A DNA stretch of 64,000 nt from assembly GCF_947498015.1 (NCBI RefSeq), contig NZ_CANMIR010000013.1, positions 43,867 to 107,866 on the forward strand, written 5' to 3'. The position numbers and the translations under genes are program-made. The stretch is from an uncultured Neptuniibacter sp. GTDB taxonomy: Bacteria > Pseudomonadota > Gammaproteobacteria > Pseudomonadales > Balneatricaceae. The notes beneath the pieces are model-generated. The model ran no database searches, was not told where the DNA came from, and saw nothing but the letters and a program-made list of their open reading frames with translations. Shown in pieces: positions 7,546 through 16,895 of this stretch. Position 1 is the first letter of the stretch, and each line of letters begins with the position of its first letter.

Positions 7546-9573
7546 ATGCAGACCTCTTCAGGGCTGGATGTTTTGTTGTCGCGTTTAGACAGTAAAAATC
7601 AGGCGGGCCAGATTTTTTCTAAGAACTTAGAATTTTTAAAAACTAAAAGCCCTGACCTTTTTGAGAGAGTCAGTAAGTATAAGCCAACCAGACTAATTCC
7701 TGCGTTTGATGGAAATGGGGACATCAATATACAAAATTCTGGTGGGCGTTTTGTTTATCCTGAATCTCCAATTACATATGCAAAAAAGCAAGTCAATGAG
7801 TTCTTGAATGATACTAAGTGCCGTCTTATTCGCTATCAGGATGCATCGGTAGTAAAGCAAGAGGGTTATATCCATCAGCAGATGATGGAATCAATGTTCG
7901 ATTTATATCCAGATGGAGAAAAAGGGGCTACTGCACCAAATAAAGATAATATTCTACAAATGGTTGTAGTTTGTGGAATTGGAAGTGGTCTTCATATCGA
8001 TTTATTGTTAAAGGCAAAACCTGTAAGGAATCTTGTGATATATGACACAGATCTTGCAGGCTTTTTTGCCTCGATGTTCTTTGTTGACTGGTCTACTCTT
8101 TTGAAGAGCGTAAAAGGTTCAATTGAAGTCATAATTGAGAAGGATATCAATACAGCTATTGCTCGTCTGAATAGTTTTCTTTCAAAGTATGGTTATTTCA
8201 ACCTTTCCAAGTATTACGTTTACTACCATTATGAAAACCCAGACATTAAAGAGTTTGTTAAGACTCTTAAAGAGAGGATTCTGAAAGCGGTTTCAGGATT
8301 TGGTTTTTATGATGATGAGCGTGTGGGGCTGGCGCATACCCTGCAAAACATTGCCGGAGGTTACGGGATTTCACGCATGGCATTAAATGATGCTGCGAAT
8401 AGAAATCAGTACCCTGTTTTTGTTCTGGGTAATGGCCCCTCTCTGGATGAGAGTATCGATTACATTCGGGAAAACCGGCAGGGCTGTATTCTGATTTCCT
8501 GTGGTTCAGCAACGGGGACTTTGCAAAATATTGGTATAAAACCGGATATCCACATTGAGCAGGAAAGGCCGTTAAGTACCTATGACTGGCTACGAAATTC
8601 TACAGCCTCAGAGTTTCGCGAGGGAATTTACTTTGTTGGTTTGAACACGGTGTACCCGAAGTGCTTCGAACTGTTTGATAAAGATAAATCTTTCATCTCC
8701 ATTAAGCCCAATGACCTGGGTATGGTCTATGTGAAAAACGCTTTGAAAATGGTGGAAGGTAATACGCTTTGTGTTGCAGATGGTTGTAATCCAACGGTGA
8801 CAAATTTTGGTGTGGCTCTGGCAGTGACATTGGGTTTTGAGAATATCTACCTTGCAGGCGTAGACTGTGGAATGAAGAATCTGGATTCTCACCACGCCAG
8901 TCAGAGTAAGTTTCAGCAAAGTGAAGATAAGAATGAGTATGCCAAGCAGGGATATATCCAGAGCGGGGTTTTCCGGGTTCGTGGTACCCAGTCAAAATAC
9001 GTCTACACAACCTCAACGCTGAACAATACCCGCCTTGAGATAGAAAGGTTGATCGAGAAATATCACCTAAAGCTGACTAATCTCGGCAGTGGGGCGTTTA
9101 TCAATGGCGCTAATAATATCAAGGCCGGACAACTGGAAGCGTTGGAAAGTATTCAGTCTGGCGACATTCTTAATGATATTTTCCCCCGGGTTTTTCATCG
9201 CCGTGAACTTGAATTCGAAGATCCGGAAACGATACGCACGCAGGTCTGTGCAGAAATGAAAGAACTCAACAATCGGATGTTGTCTGTTTTTACCGCCAGC
9301 CAGATTACATCGGAAGCGGATCTTTGTACCACCTTAAGAACCGTCAATGATACGTTTAAACAGGCGGATATCTCTGAATATACCCAGTGGTATATGCGCG
9401 GAAGTATGGAATATCTAATGGCCGTGATCAGCTCAATTTACGCCTACAATGATCAGCAGAACTATGCTGAGGTGGGTACTCGGGTGAAGCAGATCATGGC
9501 AACCTTCTTTGAATCTCAGTATGTGGATCTGAAAGATAAATTCTACGATCTTGATCTGTACACAACGTACTGA
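7546..9573 (+). CDS. maf: Motility accessory factor (Maf), flagellin glycosyltransferase, DUF115
   Basis: This 675-residue protein contains the DUF115/6-hydroxymethylpterin-pyrophosphokinase-like core of Maf proteins: VFVLGNGPSLDESIDYIREN at about 290-310, then the long mixed alpha/beta section with IYLAGVDCGMKNLDSHHA near 440. Maf proteins transfer nonulosonic acids (pseudaminic or legionaminic) to flagellin Ser/Thr. AAAAGG at 7531-7536 fits the ATG at 7546 better than the adjacent TTG at 7537. It follows fliD at once and precedes sugar synthesis genes, the usual place for a flagellin-specific transferase. A good terminator follows, so the sugar genes may have their own transcript. Confidence 0.9.
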   Translation: MQTSSGLDVLLSRLDSKNQAGQIFSKNLEFLKTKSPDLFERVSKYKPTRLIPAFDGNGDINIQNSGGRFVYPESPITYAKKQVNEFLNDTKCRLIRYQDASVVKQEGYIHQQMMESMFDLYPDGEKGATAPNKDNILQMVVVCGIGSGLHIDLLLKAKPVRNLVIYDTDLAGFFASMFFVDWSTLLKSVKGSIEVIIEKDINTAIARLNSFLSKYGYFNLSKYYVYYHYENPDIKEFVKTLKERILKAVSGFGFYDDERVGLAHTLQNIAGGYGISRMALNDAANRNQYPVFVLGNGPSLDESIDYIRENRQGCILISCGSATGTLQNIGIKPDIHIEQERPLSTYDWLRNSTASEFREGIYFVGLNTVYPKCFELFDKDKSFISIKPNDLGMVYVKNALKMVEGNTLCVADGCNPTVTNFGVALAVTLGFENIYLAGVDCGMKNLDSHHASQSKFQQSEDKNEYAKQGYIQSGVFRVRGTQSKYVYTTSTLNNTRLEIERLIEKYHLKLTNLGSGAFINGANNIKAGQLEALESIQSGDILNDIFPRVFHRRELEFEDPETIRTQVCAEMKELNNRMLSVFTASQITSEADLCTTLRTVNDTFKQADISEYTQWYMRGSMEYLMAVISSIYAYNDQQNYAEVGTRVKQIMATFFESQYVDLKDKFYDLDLYTTY

Positions 9574-9590
9574 TGATTTAGCGTTTTAAT

Positions 9591-9616
9591 AAAAAGGGCT
9601 GCGTGGCCCTTTTTTT
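9591..9616 (+). terminator. Rho-independent terminator after maf
   Basis: AAAAAGGGC and GCCCTTTTT pair across the loop TGCGTG and run into a T-tract. Confidence 0.88.
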
Positions 9617-9653
9617 GTCGAACAGCGGCAGTTGTGAATAAAAGAGGTTGAAC

Positions 9654-10700
9654 ATGGCTATGTCTCAAGGCTTTGATATCTGTGGCCGCTGGGTCGGGGG
9701 TGATGCCCGACCATTAGTGATTGCTGAAATAGGTATTAATCATAATGGTTGTTTGAAAACAGCCAAAGCGATGGTCGATGCTGCAGCCTCAGCAGGTGCA
9801 GAGGTCATAAAGCACCAGACTCACGTTGTCGAAGATGAGATGAGCGCAAAAGCCCGGGAGACCATTCCGGGCAATGCGGATGAGTCCATTTATGACATTA
9901 TGGCTAAATGTGCTCTTGATGAAGAGGATGAAACGGCCTTAAAGGCTTATGTTGAGCAAAAGGGCATGATATTCATCAGCACACCGTTTTCGAGGGCCGC
10001 AGCTGACAGGCTTGAGCGTATGGGGGTGTGCGCGTACAAAATTGGTTCAGGTGAGTGTAATAATTATCCATTGCTCGAACACATCGCCTCTTTTGGCAAA
10101 CCGGTCATTTTGAGTACTGGGATGAATACCATTGAGAGTGTCGCAAAGGCCGTGGCTATCTTTGAGAAAAACAAGGTTGATCTGGCCCTGTTGCACACAA
10201 CGAACCTCTATCCAACGCCTGCTCATCTTGTCCGGTTGGGAGGAATGCAGGCTCTGCAGAAACACTTCCCGAATTGCGTCATCGGTTTATCTGATCATAC
10301 AACCTCGAATCTGGCATGTTTTGCGGCTGTCGCATTGGGCGCTAAGATTTTAGAACGGCACTTTACCGATAGTATGGAAAGAGAGGGGCCGGATATCATT
10401 AACTCTATGGATCCTGCAGCCATGAGTGAGCTGATTCAAGGCAGCGCAGAAATTACTCACATGCTGGGGGGGGAGAAGGGGCCTGCACCCGAAGAGCAGG
10501 TGACAATGGATTTTGCATTTGCCACGGTGGTTGCGATTAAAGATATTGATCAGGGCGAGTTGATTAGCGAAGATAACGTCTGGGTGAAGCGTCCGGGTAC
10601 AGGTGAAATTCCCGCTGAAGACTACAATACAGTTATTGGACGAACATCTTCTCGGAAAATAAAAGCCGATGAGCATCTGGGCTGGTCGGATCTTATATAG
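9654..10700 (+). CDS. NeuB-family nonulosonic acid synthase (sialic or legionaminic acid synthase)
   Basis: The protein (348 residues) begins its NeuB barrel with [20 protein letters not shown] (about 23-42) and carries the family landmarks [51 protein letters not shown] and LERHFT, followed by a SAF (antifreeze-like) domain from about 285. It condenses phosphoenolpyruvate with ManNAc or a 2,4-diamino sugar to make a nine-carbon acid sugar. AGAGG six bases before the ATG at 9654 supports that start over TTG 9648. The sequence alone does not decide between Neu5Ac and legionaminic acid; the flagellar context favours legionaminic or a related acid. The gene is intact, unlike its downstream neighbours. 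Confidence 0.92.
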   Translation: MAMSQGFDICGRWVGGDARPLVIAEIGINHNGCLKTAKAMVDAAASAGAEVIKHQTHVVEDEMSAKARETIPGNADESIYDIMAKCALDEEDETALKAYVEQKGMIFISTPFSRAAADRLERMGVCAYKIGSGECNNYPLLEHIASFGKPVILSTGMNTIESVAKAVAIFEKNKVDLALLHTTNLYPTPAHLVRLGGMQALQKHFPNCVIGLSDHTTSNLACFAAVALGAKILERHFTDSMEREGPDIINSMDPAAMSELIQGSAEITHMLGGEKGPAPEEQVTMDFAFATVVAIKDIDQGELISEDNVWVKRPGTGEIPAEDYNTVIGRTSSRKIKADEHLGWSDLI

Positions 10701-10714
10701 AGCTAAGAATAATA

Positions 10715-11798
10715 ATGAAACGCATCGTTTTCCTGACAGGTACACGGGCAGACTTCGGTAAGATCAAGTCTTTGATTCGGGTGACACAGGATTTCCAGGA
10801 ATTTGATGTACATATTTTGCCACCGGCATGCATATGAACAGCAAGTATGGAAAGACGATTGGCGAAATCTACAAAAGTGGTTTCGACAACATCTACCCCT
10901 TTATCAACCATGAACACACCGATTTTATGGACCGCAATCTGGGGAAAACGATTGATGATTTCTCTCATTTTGTTTCTGAGGTGAAGCCGGATCTCATCGT
11001 GGTCCACGGTGATCGTGTTGAGGCACTGGCAGGGGCAATAGTCGGCAGCCTGAATAATATTTTGGTTGCTCATGTGGAAGGTGGGGAAAAGTCTGGTACG
11101 ATTGATGACCTGATCCGACATGCAGGAGTAAAATGTCGCATATCCATCTGGTGGCTAATGAAGATGCCCGGCACAGATTGTTGCAGTTGGGTGAGCTGGC
11201 TGAGGCGATCCATATTATCGGCTCACCGGGCATTGATATTCTGTTATCAAATAACCTGCCGCCTTTATCTAAGGTAAAACAGTATTACGAAATTCCCTTT
11301 GAATACTATGCAATTATTATGTTCCACCCGGTCACAACCGAGATCGCAAACTGGGAAAGCTATACGCGTAACTTTGTGGATGCGGTATTGGCAAGTGATC
11401 GGAACTATATAGCCATTTATCCGAACAACGATCTGGGCTCCGAAATCATCATGCGCGAGTTCAAGCGTTTCAGCGGTAACCCTAGGATTCGGGTTTTCCC
11501 CTCCCTGCGTTTTGAATATTTCCTGGTGATGCTGCGCCATGCTCAGTTTGTGCTTGGCAATTCGAGTGCCGGCGTGCGTGAAGCATCCTATTACGGGGTC
11601 AGTGTCATCGATATAGGCACTCGTCAACAAAGCAGGGTATCGGGTGAGCATGTGATTAATGTGGGTTATGGAACAGATGAGATCCTTGAAGCCATAGCGT
11701 CAGTTGTGGATAAGCACCGGTCGCCACATTTGTGGGTTAAAGTCGACGATGAGTTGCGCTTAAGGCACACGGTTGCAAAAGAGGGTGCGGATTACTAG
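10715..11798 (+). pseudogene. NeuC/LegG-like UDP-sugar 2-epimerase, two frameshifts
   Basis: Three frames together encode one hydrolysing UDP-GlcNAc 2-epimerase: MKRIVFLTGTRADFGKI at the start, then [37 protein letters not shown] and [20 protein letters not shown], and finally [19 protein letters not shown] to the end with VLGNSSAGVREASYYG. The first break is at the T run 10815-10818, where one missing T turns HIF-ATGMHM into [12 protein letters not shown]. The second is at 11125-11126, where one missing base separates the LIRHA segment from SHIHLVANE. Joined, the product would be about 361 residues, a normal length. The enzyme supplies ManNAc or the diamino sugar to NeuB. This is either a real pseudogene or sequencing error in short homopolymers. 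Confidence 0.85.
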
Positions 11799-12275
11799 GC
11801 CCGCGGTGCTTGCGGTTATTCCTGCCCGGGGCGGCTCCAAAGGGATTGTGCATAAGAATATTTGTCCCGTTGCCGGGAAGCCCCTGATCTCGTGGACGGT
11901 TGAGGCCGCGTTGCAGTCGAAATACATAGATAAAATTGTGGTTAGCATCGGATGATGCTGAAATCCTCAGAAAGGCTTCTGACTTTCCGGTTTGCACGCT
12001 TGAACGCCCGGCAGAACTGTCTGGGGATTGCACACCTTCTGAACCGGTCGTCATGCATGCTTTGCTGGAAATGGAAAAGCAGGGTGAGCGTTTTGATTAT
12101 GTGGTTCTTCTGCAACCGACATCCCCTGCAAGGAGCTCCACGCATATAGATGCAGCATTTTCTCAGATGCTGTCTGATCAAAGGGCCTGCTCCATGATCA
12201 GTGTGAGTCAGTTGGATCATTCCCCATTTAAAGCGTTTGTCATCAATGAAGAGGGGGAGCTGAATGGCATTATCG
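11773..12275 (+). pseudogene. NeuA/LegF-like CMP-nonulosonate cytidylyltransferase, frameshifted and C-terminally truncated
   Basis: The frame from a TTG at 11773 (TAAGG seven bases upstream) gives the CMP-sialate synthetase start [18 protein letters not shown] and [13 protein letters not shown], then stops after DKIVVS. An extra base at about 11946-11949 shifts the frame; the next frame continues with [35 protein letters not shown] and SMISVSQLDHSPFKAFVINE. After roughly 165 residues the homology ends before the RRQDLP and NGAIYI region that should follow, and the frame runs straight into a pyruvyltransferase-like sequence. The lost part shapes the active site, so activity is doubtful. It overlaps the neuC-like gene end by 26 bases, as in a normal nonulosonate operon. 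Confidence 0.8.
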
Positions 12276-13327
12276 GGGACAATGCCAACCATGCAGGCTT
12301 TTATGCTGGATTGGCGCGATTGAATCATTACTCTTTTGGCTTTGAGCCACTGGAGATCCGGGAGTTTTACTGGCAGCTGCGCGCTTTCGATGAAAGCTTT
12401 GTTGAGAGGGTTAATTCCTATGACATGCTGGTGGTTGGGGGCGGTAACTACTTTGAGTTATGGGTGGAGCACTCTCCCACTGGGACCTCCTTTATGTTGG
12501 CGCCCGAACTGTTCAAACAGATCAAAGTCCCTGTGTTGTTCAATGCGCTTGGCGTTGATCCGGGGCAGGGCGCTTCCGAACAAGCTTGCACCCGGTTCAG
12601 GTTCTTTCTTGATCATGTGCTGTCGGATCCAAAGAATATGGTCTCCATCCGTAATGACGGTTCTCTGGAAGCGCTGAATGAATATATAGGTTCTGAATAT
12701 GCGCAACAGTGTATCTGGACGCCTGATGCCGGTTGTTTTGTCCCGTGCTCTGAACCGATTTTGCATCTGGAGGGCGACTATTTAGCCGTCAACCTCGCCG
12801 GTGATATGCTTGATCAGCGATTTACAGATACAGATAGTTATACGAGGTTTCTCTCAGGCCTGGTTAAATTGCTGGAAAGGTACCTGAATCAAGGTTTAGT
12901 GCAGCAGATAGTTTTAGTGCCGCATATTTTTAGGGATCTTCGGGCCATTTCGGATCTGCTGGAACAGATGGATGATGCCTTCAGAAGGAGGTCTGTGATC
13001 GTGGCTCCTCTTCTGCACGGTCCGGGCAGTGAGCAGATCTTCAGTTTGTATGCGGGGGCGCGTTTAAGCCTGTGTACAAGATTCCATGCTAACCTCTGTT
13101 CAATTGCGCAGGGTACGCCGACTATCGGTCTGGTTAATTACAGGCAGATCGAAAAGCTTTATGAGGAAATGGGTCTCAGTGAGTTTGCGGTAGCAGTGAA
13201 TGAAGAGAGCTGCTTTGAAACAATCGAAGCACTATCAGAATCATTGTTGTCAGCTGCAGATACTAAGCATGCTTTGTTTAATCAGAAGGCAAATCAGGCA
13301 AGAAAGGAATATGCTGAATACATATAA
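12276..13327 (+). pseudogene. Polysaccharide pyruvyltransferase-like protein fused to the NeuA remnant
   Basis: From about GDNANHAGFYAGLARLN onward the frame matches polysaccharide pyruvyl transferases (CsaB/WcaK type): DMLVVGGGNYFELWVE, VPVLFNALGVDPG, ARLSLCTRFHANLCSIAQGT and PTIGLVNYRQIEKLY. These enzymes add ketal pyruvate to sugars. It has no start codon or ribosome binding site of its own; it continues in frame from the truncated NeuA-like part, so together they read as one open frame from 11936 to 13327. The boundary lies at about 12262-12290. A deletion joining two neighbouring genes explains it most simply. The fusion could be functional for the second domain, but I see no evidence for that. 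Confidence 0.7.
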
Positions 13328-13388
13328 CAGATAGGCACTTTCCTGGATAAGAACTTTATGGAATAAGTTGACTTAATTCTATCTTAAA

Positions 13389-13412
13389 GAGATCGGAGGT
13401 TCTGCCGATCTC
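13389..13412 (+). terminator. Hairpin between glycan genes and fliS
   Basis: GAGATCGG (13389-13396) pairs perfectly with CCGATCTC (13405-13412) over an 8-base loop, followed by CTTTGC. The T-tract is weak, so termination may be partial. It stands about 60 bases after the fused gene and 35 before fliS. Confidence 0.5.
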
Positions 13413-13447
13413 CTTTGCAAGTACTTTAGTTTCTGAATAGGTTTTTT

Positions 13448-13849
13448 ATGAGCGTTAATTTGAATGCATTGAAACAGTATCAAAGCGTTGACCTTCGTGC
13501 GACAGTTGAGACTGCCAGTCCGCATAAACTGATCTCTATGTTACTGGATGGAGTCCTGGGATCTCTGGCTAAGGCAAAAGGCGCGATTGAGCGTGAGTCG
13601 ATCGAGGAGCGTACTCAGCATCTGAATAAAGCGTCTGAGATCGTTGTGGGTCTTAAGGGAAGTTTGGATCTGGAGCAGGGTGGAGAGGTTGCAGCGAATC
13701 TGAATGGGCTGTACGACTATATGCTCCGCTCGATTATGACGGCGAATAGTCAGAACGATGCAGAAAAAGTGCAGGAGATCATGGATCTGATGCTTGAGAT
13801 CAAGCAGGGTTGGGCGGAGATGCCAAACGATATCCAGATGGGTGAGTAA
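13448..13849 (+). CDS. fliS: Flagellar export chaperone for flagellin
   Basis: The 133-residue helical protein has the FliS core: LNALKQYQSVDLRATVETA, SPHKLISMLLDGVLGSLAKAKGAIE, LNKASEIVVGLKGSLDLE and GLYDYMLRSIMTANSQND. FliS binds the C-terminal helices of flagellin in the cytoplasm and stops premature polymerisation. AGG lies about seven bases before the ATG. It normally follows fliD directly; here 5.9 kb of glycosylation genes lie between. A strong terminator follows, and no fliT-like gene comes after it. Confidence 0.95.
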   Translation: MSVNLNALKQYQSVDLRATVETASPHKLISMLLDGVLGSLAKAKGAIERESIEERTQHLNKASEIVVGLKGSLDLEQGGEVAANLNGLYDYMLRSIMTANSQNDAEKVQEIMDLMLEIKQGWAEMPNDIQMGE

Positions 13850-13864
13850 GATATCCATTTTTAT

Positions 13865-13891
13865 AAAAAGCCGCTATATGCGGCTTTTTTT
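13865..13891 (+). terminator. Rho-independent terminator after fliS
   Basis: AAAAAGCCGC and GCGGCTTTTT pair across TATAT and are followed by more T. Confidence 0.9.
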
Positions 13892-14064
13892 GTGGTTATT
13901 TCCTTTTGATAGCCGTTTGGGCCTTAAGTTGAGGTGAGTACATAGTGATTCTGAATCATTCGCTGGTTGTGGATCAGCGGCTTATCGGCGAAAATAGCGC
14001 CAGTTTTGTTCAAGTCGGTTTTGAATCACCTCAACCGCTCAGATACCAATTTATCCGGATAACT

Positions 14065-15645
14065 ATGTCTAGCATCGATCAGGAAGTCTCGACACGACGG
14101 ACTTTCGCCATTATCTCTCACCCTGACGCAGGTAAAACCACTATCACCGAGAAGCTGTTGCTGTTCGGACAACTGATTCAGCAGGCGGGTACTGTTAAAG
14201 GTAAAAAAAGTGACCGTCATGCCACTTCTGACTGGATGTCGATGGAGCAGGAGCGTGGTATCTCGATCACCTCTTCGGTGATGCAGTTCCCCTATAACGG
14301 TCGTATGGTTAACCTTCTGGACACGCCGGGACATGAGGATTTCTCTGAGGATACATACCGTACTTTGACTGCCGTGGATTCTGCTCTGATGGTGGTTGAC
14401 GGAGCGAAAGGTGTTGAGGATCGTACGATCAAGCTGATGGATGTGTGTCGCCTGCGTGACACTCCGATCTTCTCATTTGTTAACAAGGTCGATCGTGAGA
14501 TCCGAGATCCGATTGAACTGCTCGATGAGATTGAAGAGGTATTGAAGATCGCAGCTGCCCCCATCACCTGGCCGATCGATATGGGGCAGCGATTCAAGGG
14601 GGTGTATAACCTCTATACCGATACGATCCATGTCTTCCAACCCGGTATGGGACACACTATCCCTGATGATGTGCAGATTCAGGGGTTGGAAACGCCTGAA
14701 GCGGAAGAGCTATTGGGTGATATTTATGCAGACTTTCTCGAAGAGATCGAACTGGTTCGTGGGGCGACCCATGAGTATGACCAGGAGGAGTTCCTTGCAG
14801 GTCAGCTAACACCGGTATTCTTTGGTACGGCGCTGGCGAACTTTGGCGTACGCGAGATGTTGAACGATTTTGTGAAGTGGGCGCCTGCGCCGATTCCACG
14901 GGCGACGATTACGCGCGAAGTCGACCCGGCAGAGGATAAGTTCAGCGGCTTCATCTTTAAAATTCAGGCGAACATGGATCCGAAGCACCGTGACCGTATC
15001 GCGTTTATGCGTATCTGTTCCGGTAAGTATTCGAAAGGGATGAAGATGCGCCATGCCCGGATCAAAAAGGATGTCAAAATTGCCGATGCGGTGACCTTTA
15101 TTGCGGGTGATCGTGAGAATGTAGAGGAAGCCTGGTCTGGGGATATTATCGGGTTACATAACCACGGTACGATCCAGATCGGTGATACGTTCTCGGCGGG
15201 CGAAGATCTGAAATTTACCGGCATCCCTCACTTTGCACCGGAGATGTTCAGACGTGTGCGGCCACTCGATCCGCTGAAGATGAAGCAGTTGCAGAAAGGT
15301 TTGCAGCAGCTGTCTGAAGAGGGTGCGGTTCAGCTGTTCCAGCCTCTGAAGAATAATGACCTGATCCTCGGTGCGGTAGGGCAGTTGCAGTTTGATGTGG
15401 TGGTGTTCCGTCTGAAGGATGAGTACAAGGTTGAGTGTAAGTATGAACCGATCAGTGTGCAGACTGCACGCTGGGCGGAGTGTGATGATGACAAAACCCT
15501 GGAAGAGTTTCGTAAGAAAAACCACGATAATCTGGCAATCGATGGCAGTGGTTTGCTCACCTATCTGGCACCAACCCGGGTTAATCTAAGCCTGGCTGAG
15601 GAGCGCTGGCCGGATGTCGCTTTCAGGGCGACCCGCGAGCATTAA
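14065..15645 (+). CDS. prfC: Peptide chain release factor 3 (RF3)
   Basis: The 526-residue translational GTPase has G1 [19 protein letters not shown]2 around [19 protein letters not shown]3 [18 protein letters not shown] and G4 SFVNKVDRE, then the RF3-specific domains, for example [22 protein letters not shown]3 recycles RF1 and RF2 from the ribosome after peptide release. An upstream extension to 13945 is open but lacks family similarity; the ATG at 14065 ([20 protein letters not shown]) matches the usual RF3 length of about 529. The ribosome binding site there is weak. A hairpin follows the stop. Confidence 0.96.
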   Translation: MSSIDQEVSTRRTFAIISHPDAGKTTITEKLLLFGQLIQQAGTVKGKKSDRHATSDWMSMEQERGISITSSVMQFPYNGRMVNLLDTPGHEDFSEDTYRTLTAVDSALMVVDGAKGVEDRTIKLMDVCRLRDTPIFSFVNKVDREIRDPIELLDEIEEVLKIAAAPITWPIDMGQRFKGVYNLYTDTIHVFQPGMGHTIPDDVQIQGLETPEAEELLGDIYADFLEEIELVRGATHEYDQEEFLAGQLTPVFFGTALANFGVREMLNDFVKWAPAPIPRATITREVDPAEDKFSGFIFKIQANMDPKHRDRIAFMRICSGKYSKGMKMRHARIKKDVKIADAVTFIAGDRENVEEAWSGDIIGLHNHGTIQIGDTFSAGEDLKFTGIPHFAPEMFRRVRPLDPLKMKQLQKGLQQLSEEGAVQLFQPLKNNDLILGAVGQLQFDVVVFRLKDEYKVECKYEPISVQTARWAECDDDKTLEEFRKKNHDNLAIDGSGLLTYLAPTRVNLSLAEERWPDVAFRATREH

Positions 15646-15653
15646 AGCCTATC

Positions 15654-15685
15654 GCTGCAGGCTCGCTGAGCTTGCAGCTTTCCTC
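15654..15685 (+). terminator. Hairpin terminator after prfC
   Basis: GCTGCAGGCTC (15654-15664) pairs with GAGCTTGCAGC (15668-15678) with one G-T pair and a GCT loop, followed by TTTCCTCTCT. Confidence 0.65.
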
Positions 15686-15706
15686 TCTGCATCTTAAGCT
15701 GCTTCT

Positions 15707-16477
15707 ATGCGCTTAATCGATTCCCACTGTCATATTGATTTCCCCCAATTTGAGTCCCGTCGTCAGGAACTGCTGGAGCAGGCATCCCTCTCTGGTGTTG
15801 ATGAGATTGTTGTTCCCGGTGTCACCGAAAAACATTGGGGGCGGCTGCTGGATTGTGTTTCTCATCATGCTGGCCTGCATGCCGCGTTAGGATTGCATCC
15901 TTGCTTTTTGGATCAGCATCAGCCGGAAGATCTTAAGCGTTTGGCTCGGTTGCTTGAGACTCAAACGGTCTGCGCAGTAGGTGAGATCGGTTTGGATCTG
16001 TTTATTCCAGATGCGGATCTCGATGCACAGCTGTTTTATCTGGATCAGCAGCTTGCACTGGCAAAACAGTTTGATCTGCCGGTCCTTCTGCATGTCAGAA
16101 AAGCGCATGATCAGATGTTGCAGAGATTGCGTAGGGTAAAGTTACAGGCCGGTGGTGTCGTGCATGCGTTTAGTGGTAGCAAGCATCAGGCGATGCAGTA
16201 TGTTGATCTGGGGTTTAAGCTGGGTATCGGCGGGACTATAACCTATGAGCGCGCTAAAAAACTGCGGAGTATTGTGTCTGAGATGGATCTGGCAGATCTG
16301 ATTCTGGAAACGGATGCGCCTGATATGCCGTTGAGTGGTTATAGGGATGAGATCAATCAGCCTGCTCGTGTTCGTGAGGTGGCTGAAATGGTGGCGCAGC
16401 TGAAACGGTGCTCTGTCGAGCAGGTTGCGCGGATCACCACCGCTCAGGCGGTGGCGTTATTTCACTCGATCAGTTAA
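15707..16477 (+). CDS. TatD-family metal-dependent hydrolase (YjjV-like)
   Basis: The 256-residue protein has the TatD signatures SHCHIDFP at 6-13 (metal-binding HxH), AVGEIGLDLF near 90 (metal Glu), LLHVRKAHDQ near 125, VVHAFSGS near 148 and LETDAPDMPL near 200 (catalytic/metal Asp). TatD proteins are TIM-barrel 3'-5' DNA/RNA exonucleases or related hydrolases. The close match to short YjjV-type members rather than TatD or YcfH is a judgement by length and motif spacing. It lies after prfC and its 3' end overlaps the minus-strand lipoprotein gene by eight bases (convergent). Confidence 0.9.
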   Translation: MRLIDSHCHIDFPQFESRRQELLEQASLSGVDEIVVPGVTEKHWGRLLDCVSHHAGLHAALGLHPCFLDQHQPEDLKRLARLLETQTVCAVGEIGLDLFIPDADLDAQLFYLDQQLALAKQFDLPVLLHVRKAHDQMLQRLRRVKLQAGGVVHAFSGSKHQAMQYVDLGFKLGIGGTITYERAKKLRSIVSEMDLADLILETDAPDMPLSGYRDEINQPARVREVAEMVAQLKRCSVEQVARITTAQAVALFHSIS

Positions 16478-16871
16478 ACAGATTGTCTTCGATGCGGGAG
16501 AGGGTCTCCCAGACAACCTTTGTTTTATCGTTAACCGGGATCTTGAAGATACGTCCATCCGAGCCTACCGGTGAGCTGGTATAGCTACCGTCAGCTGGGT
16601 TCATCACCATACGGGCCAGTGATACCGGATAGTTGGGTCCGGAAATTTTCTGGCCGTACGTCTTCTCAATCGGAATTAGTTCCGCGCGGGATGAGACGAT
16701 CTTGGTCATATCTCTGCACTGTTTTGTATTGCCCAGACAGAAAAAGCGATATTTAGTGTCCAGTAGGTAATAGCTGGTATCAGCAGGCTCCCGCTTGGAC
16801 GGTGTAATGCTATCCATGCTGATGCATCCGCTCAGGCCTAAAACGGCAATTAAACACAGTGCGATACGCAT
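16470..16871 (-). CDS. Small lipoprotein of unknown function
   Basis: The 133-residue product has a short signal peptide and lipobox LSGC (Cys at about 16), so it should be lipidated. The remaining residues hold two more cysteines in FFCLGNTKQC, perhaps a disulphide, and no domain I recognise. It begins 24 bases after the end of fabY on the same strand, so the two are probably co-transcribed. There is no lysine/aspartate retention signal at +2 that I would rely on (Ile follows Cys), which favours outer membrane sorting. The function is unknown. Confidence 0.8.
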   Translation of the reverse strand: MRIALCLIAVLGLSGCISMDSITPSKREPADTSYYLLDTKYRFFCLGNTKQCRDMTKIVSSRAELIPIEKTYGQKISGPNYPVSLARMVMNPADGSYTSSPVGSDGRIFKIPVNDKTKVVWETLSRIEDNLFN

Positions 16872-16895
16872 ATTGGTTTCCTGTTTTTAGTTTAG

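Noticed and set aside
13945..14064. Upstream extension of prfC by 40 codons
   Set aside because: The extra residues have no RF3 similarity, and the ATG at 14065 gives the family length.
15646..15706. Hairpin after prfC as a REP element
   Set aside because: It lacks the GTAGGAG head and CGA tail of the two REP families here; it is treated as a terminator.
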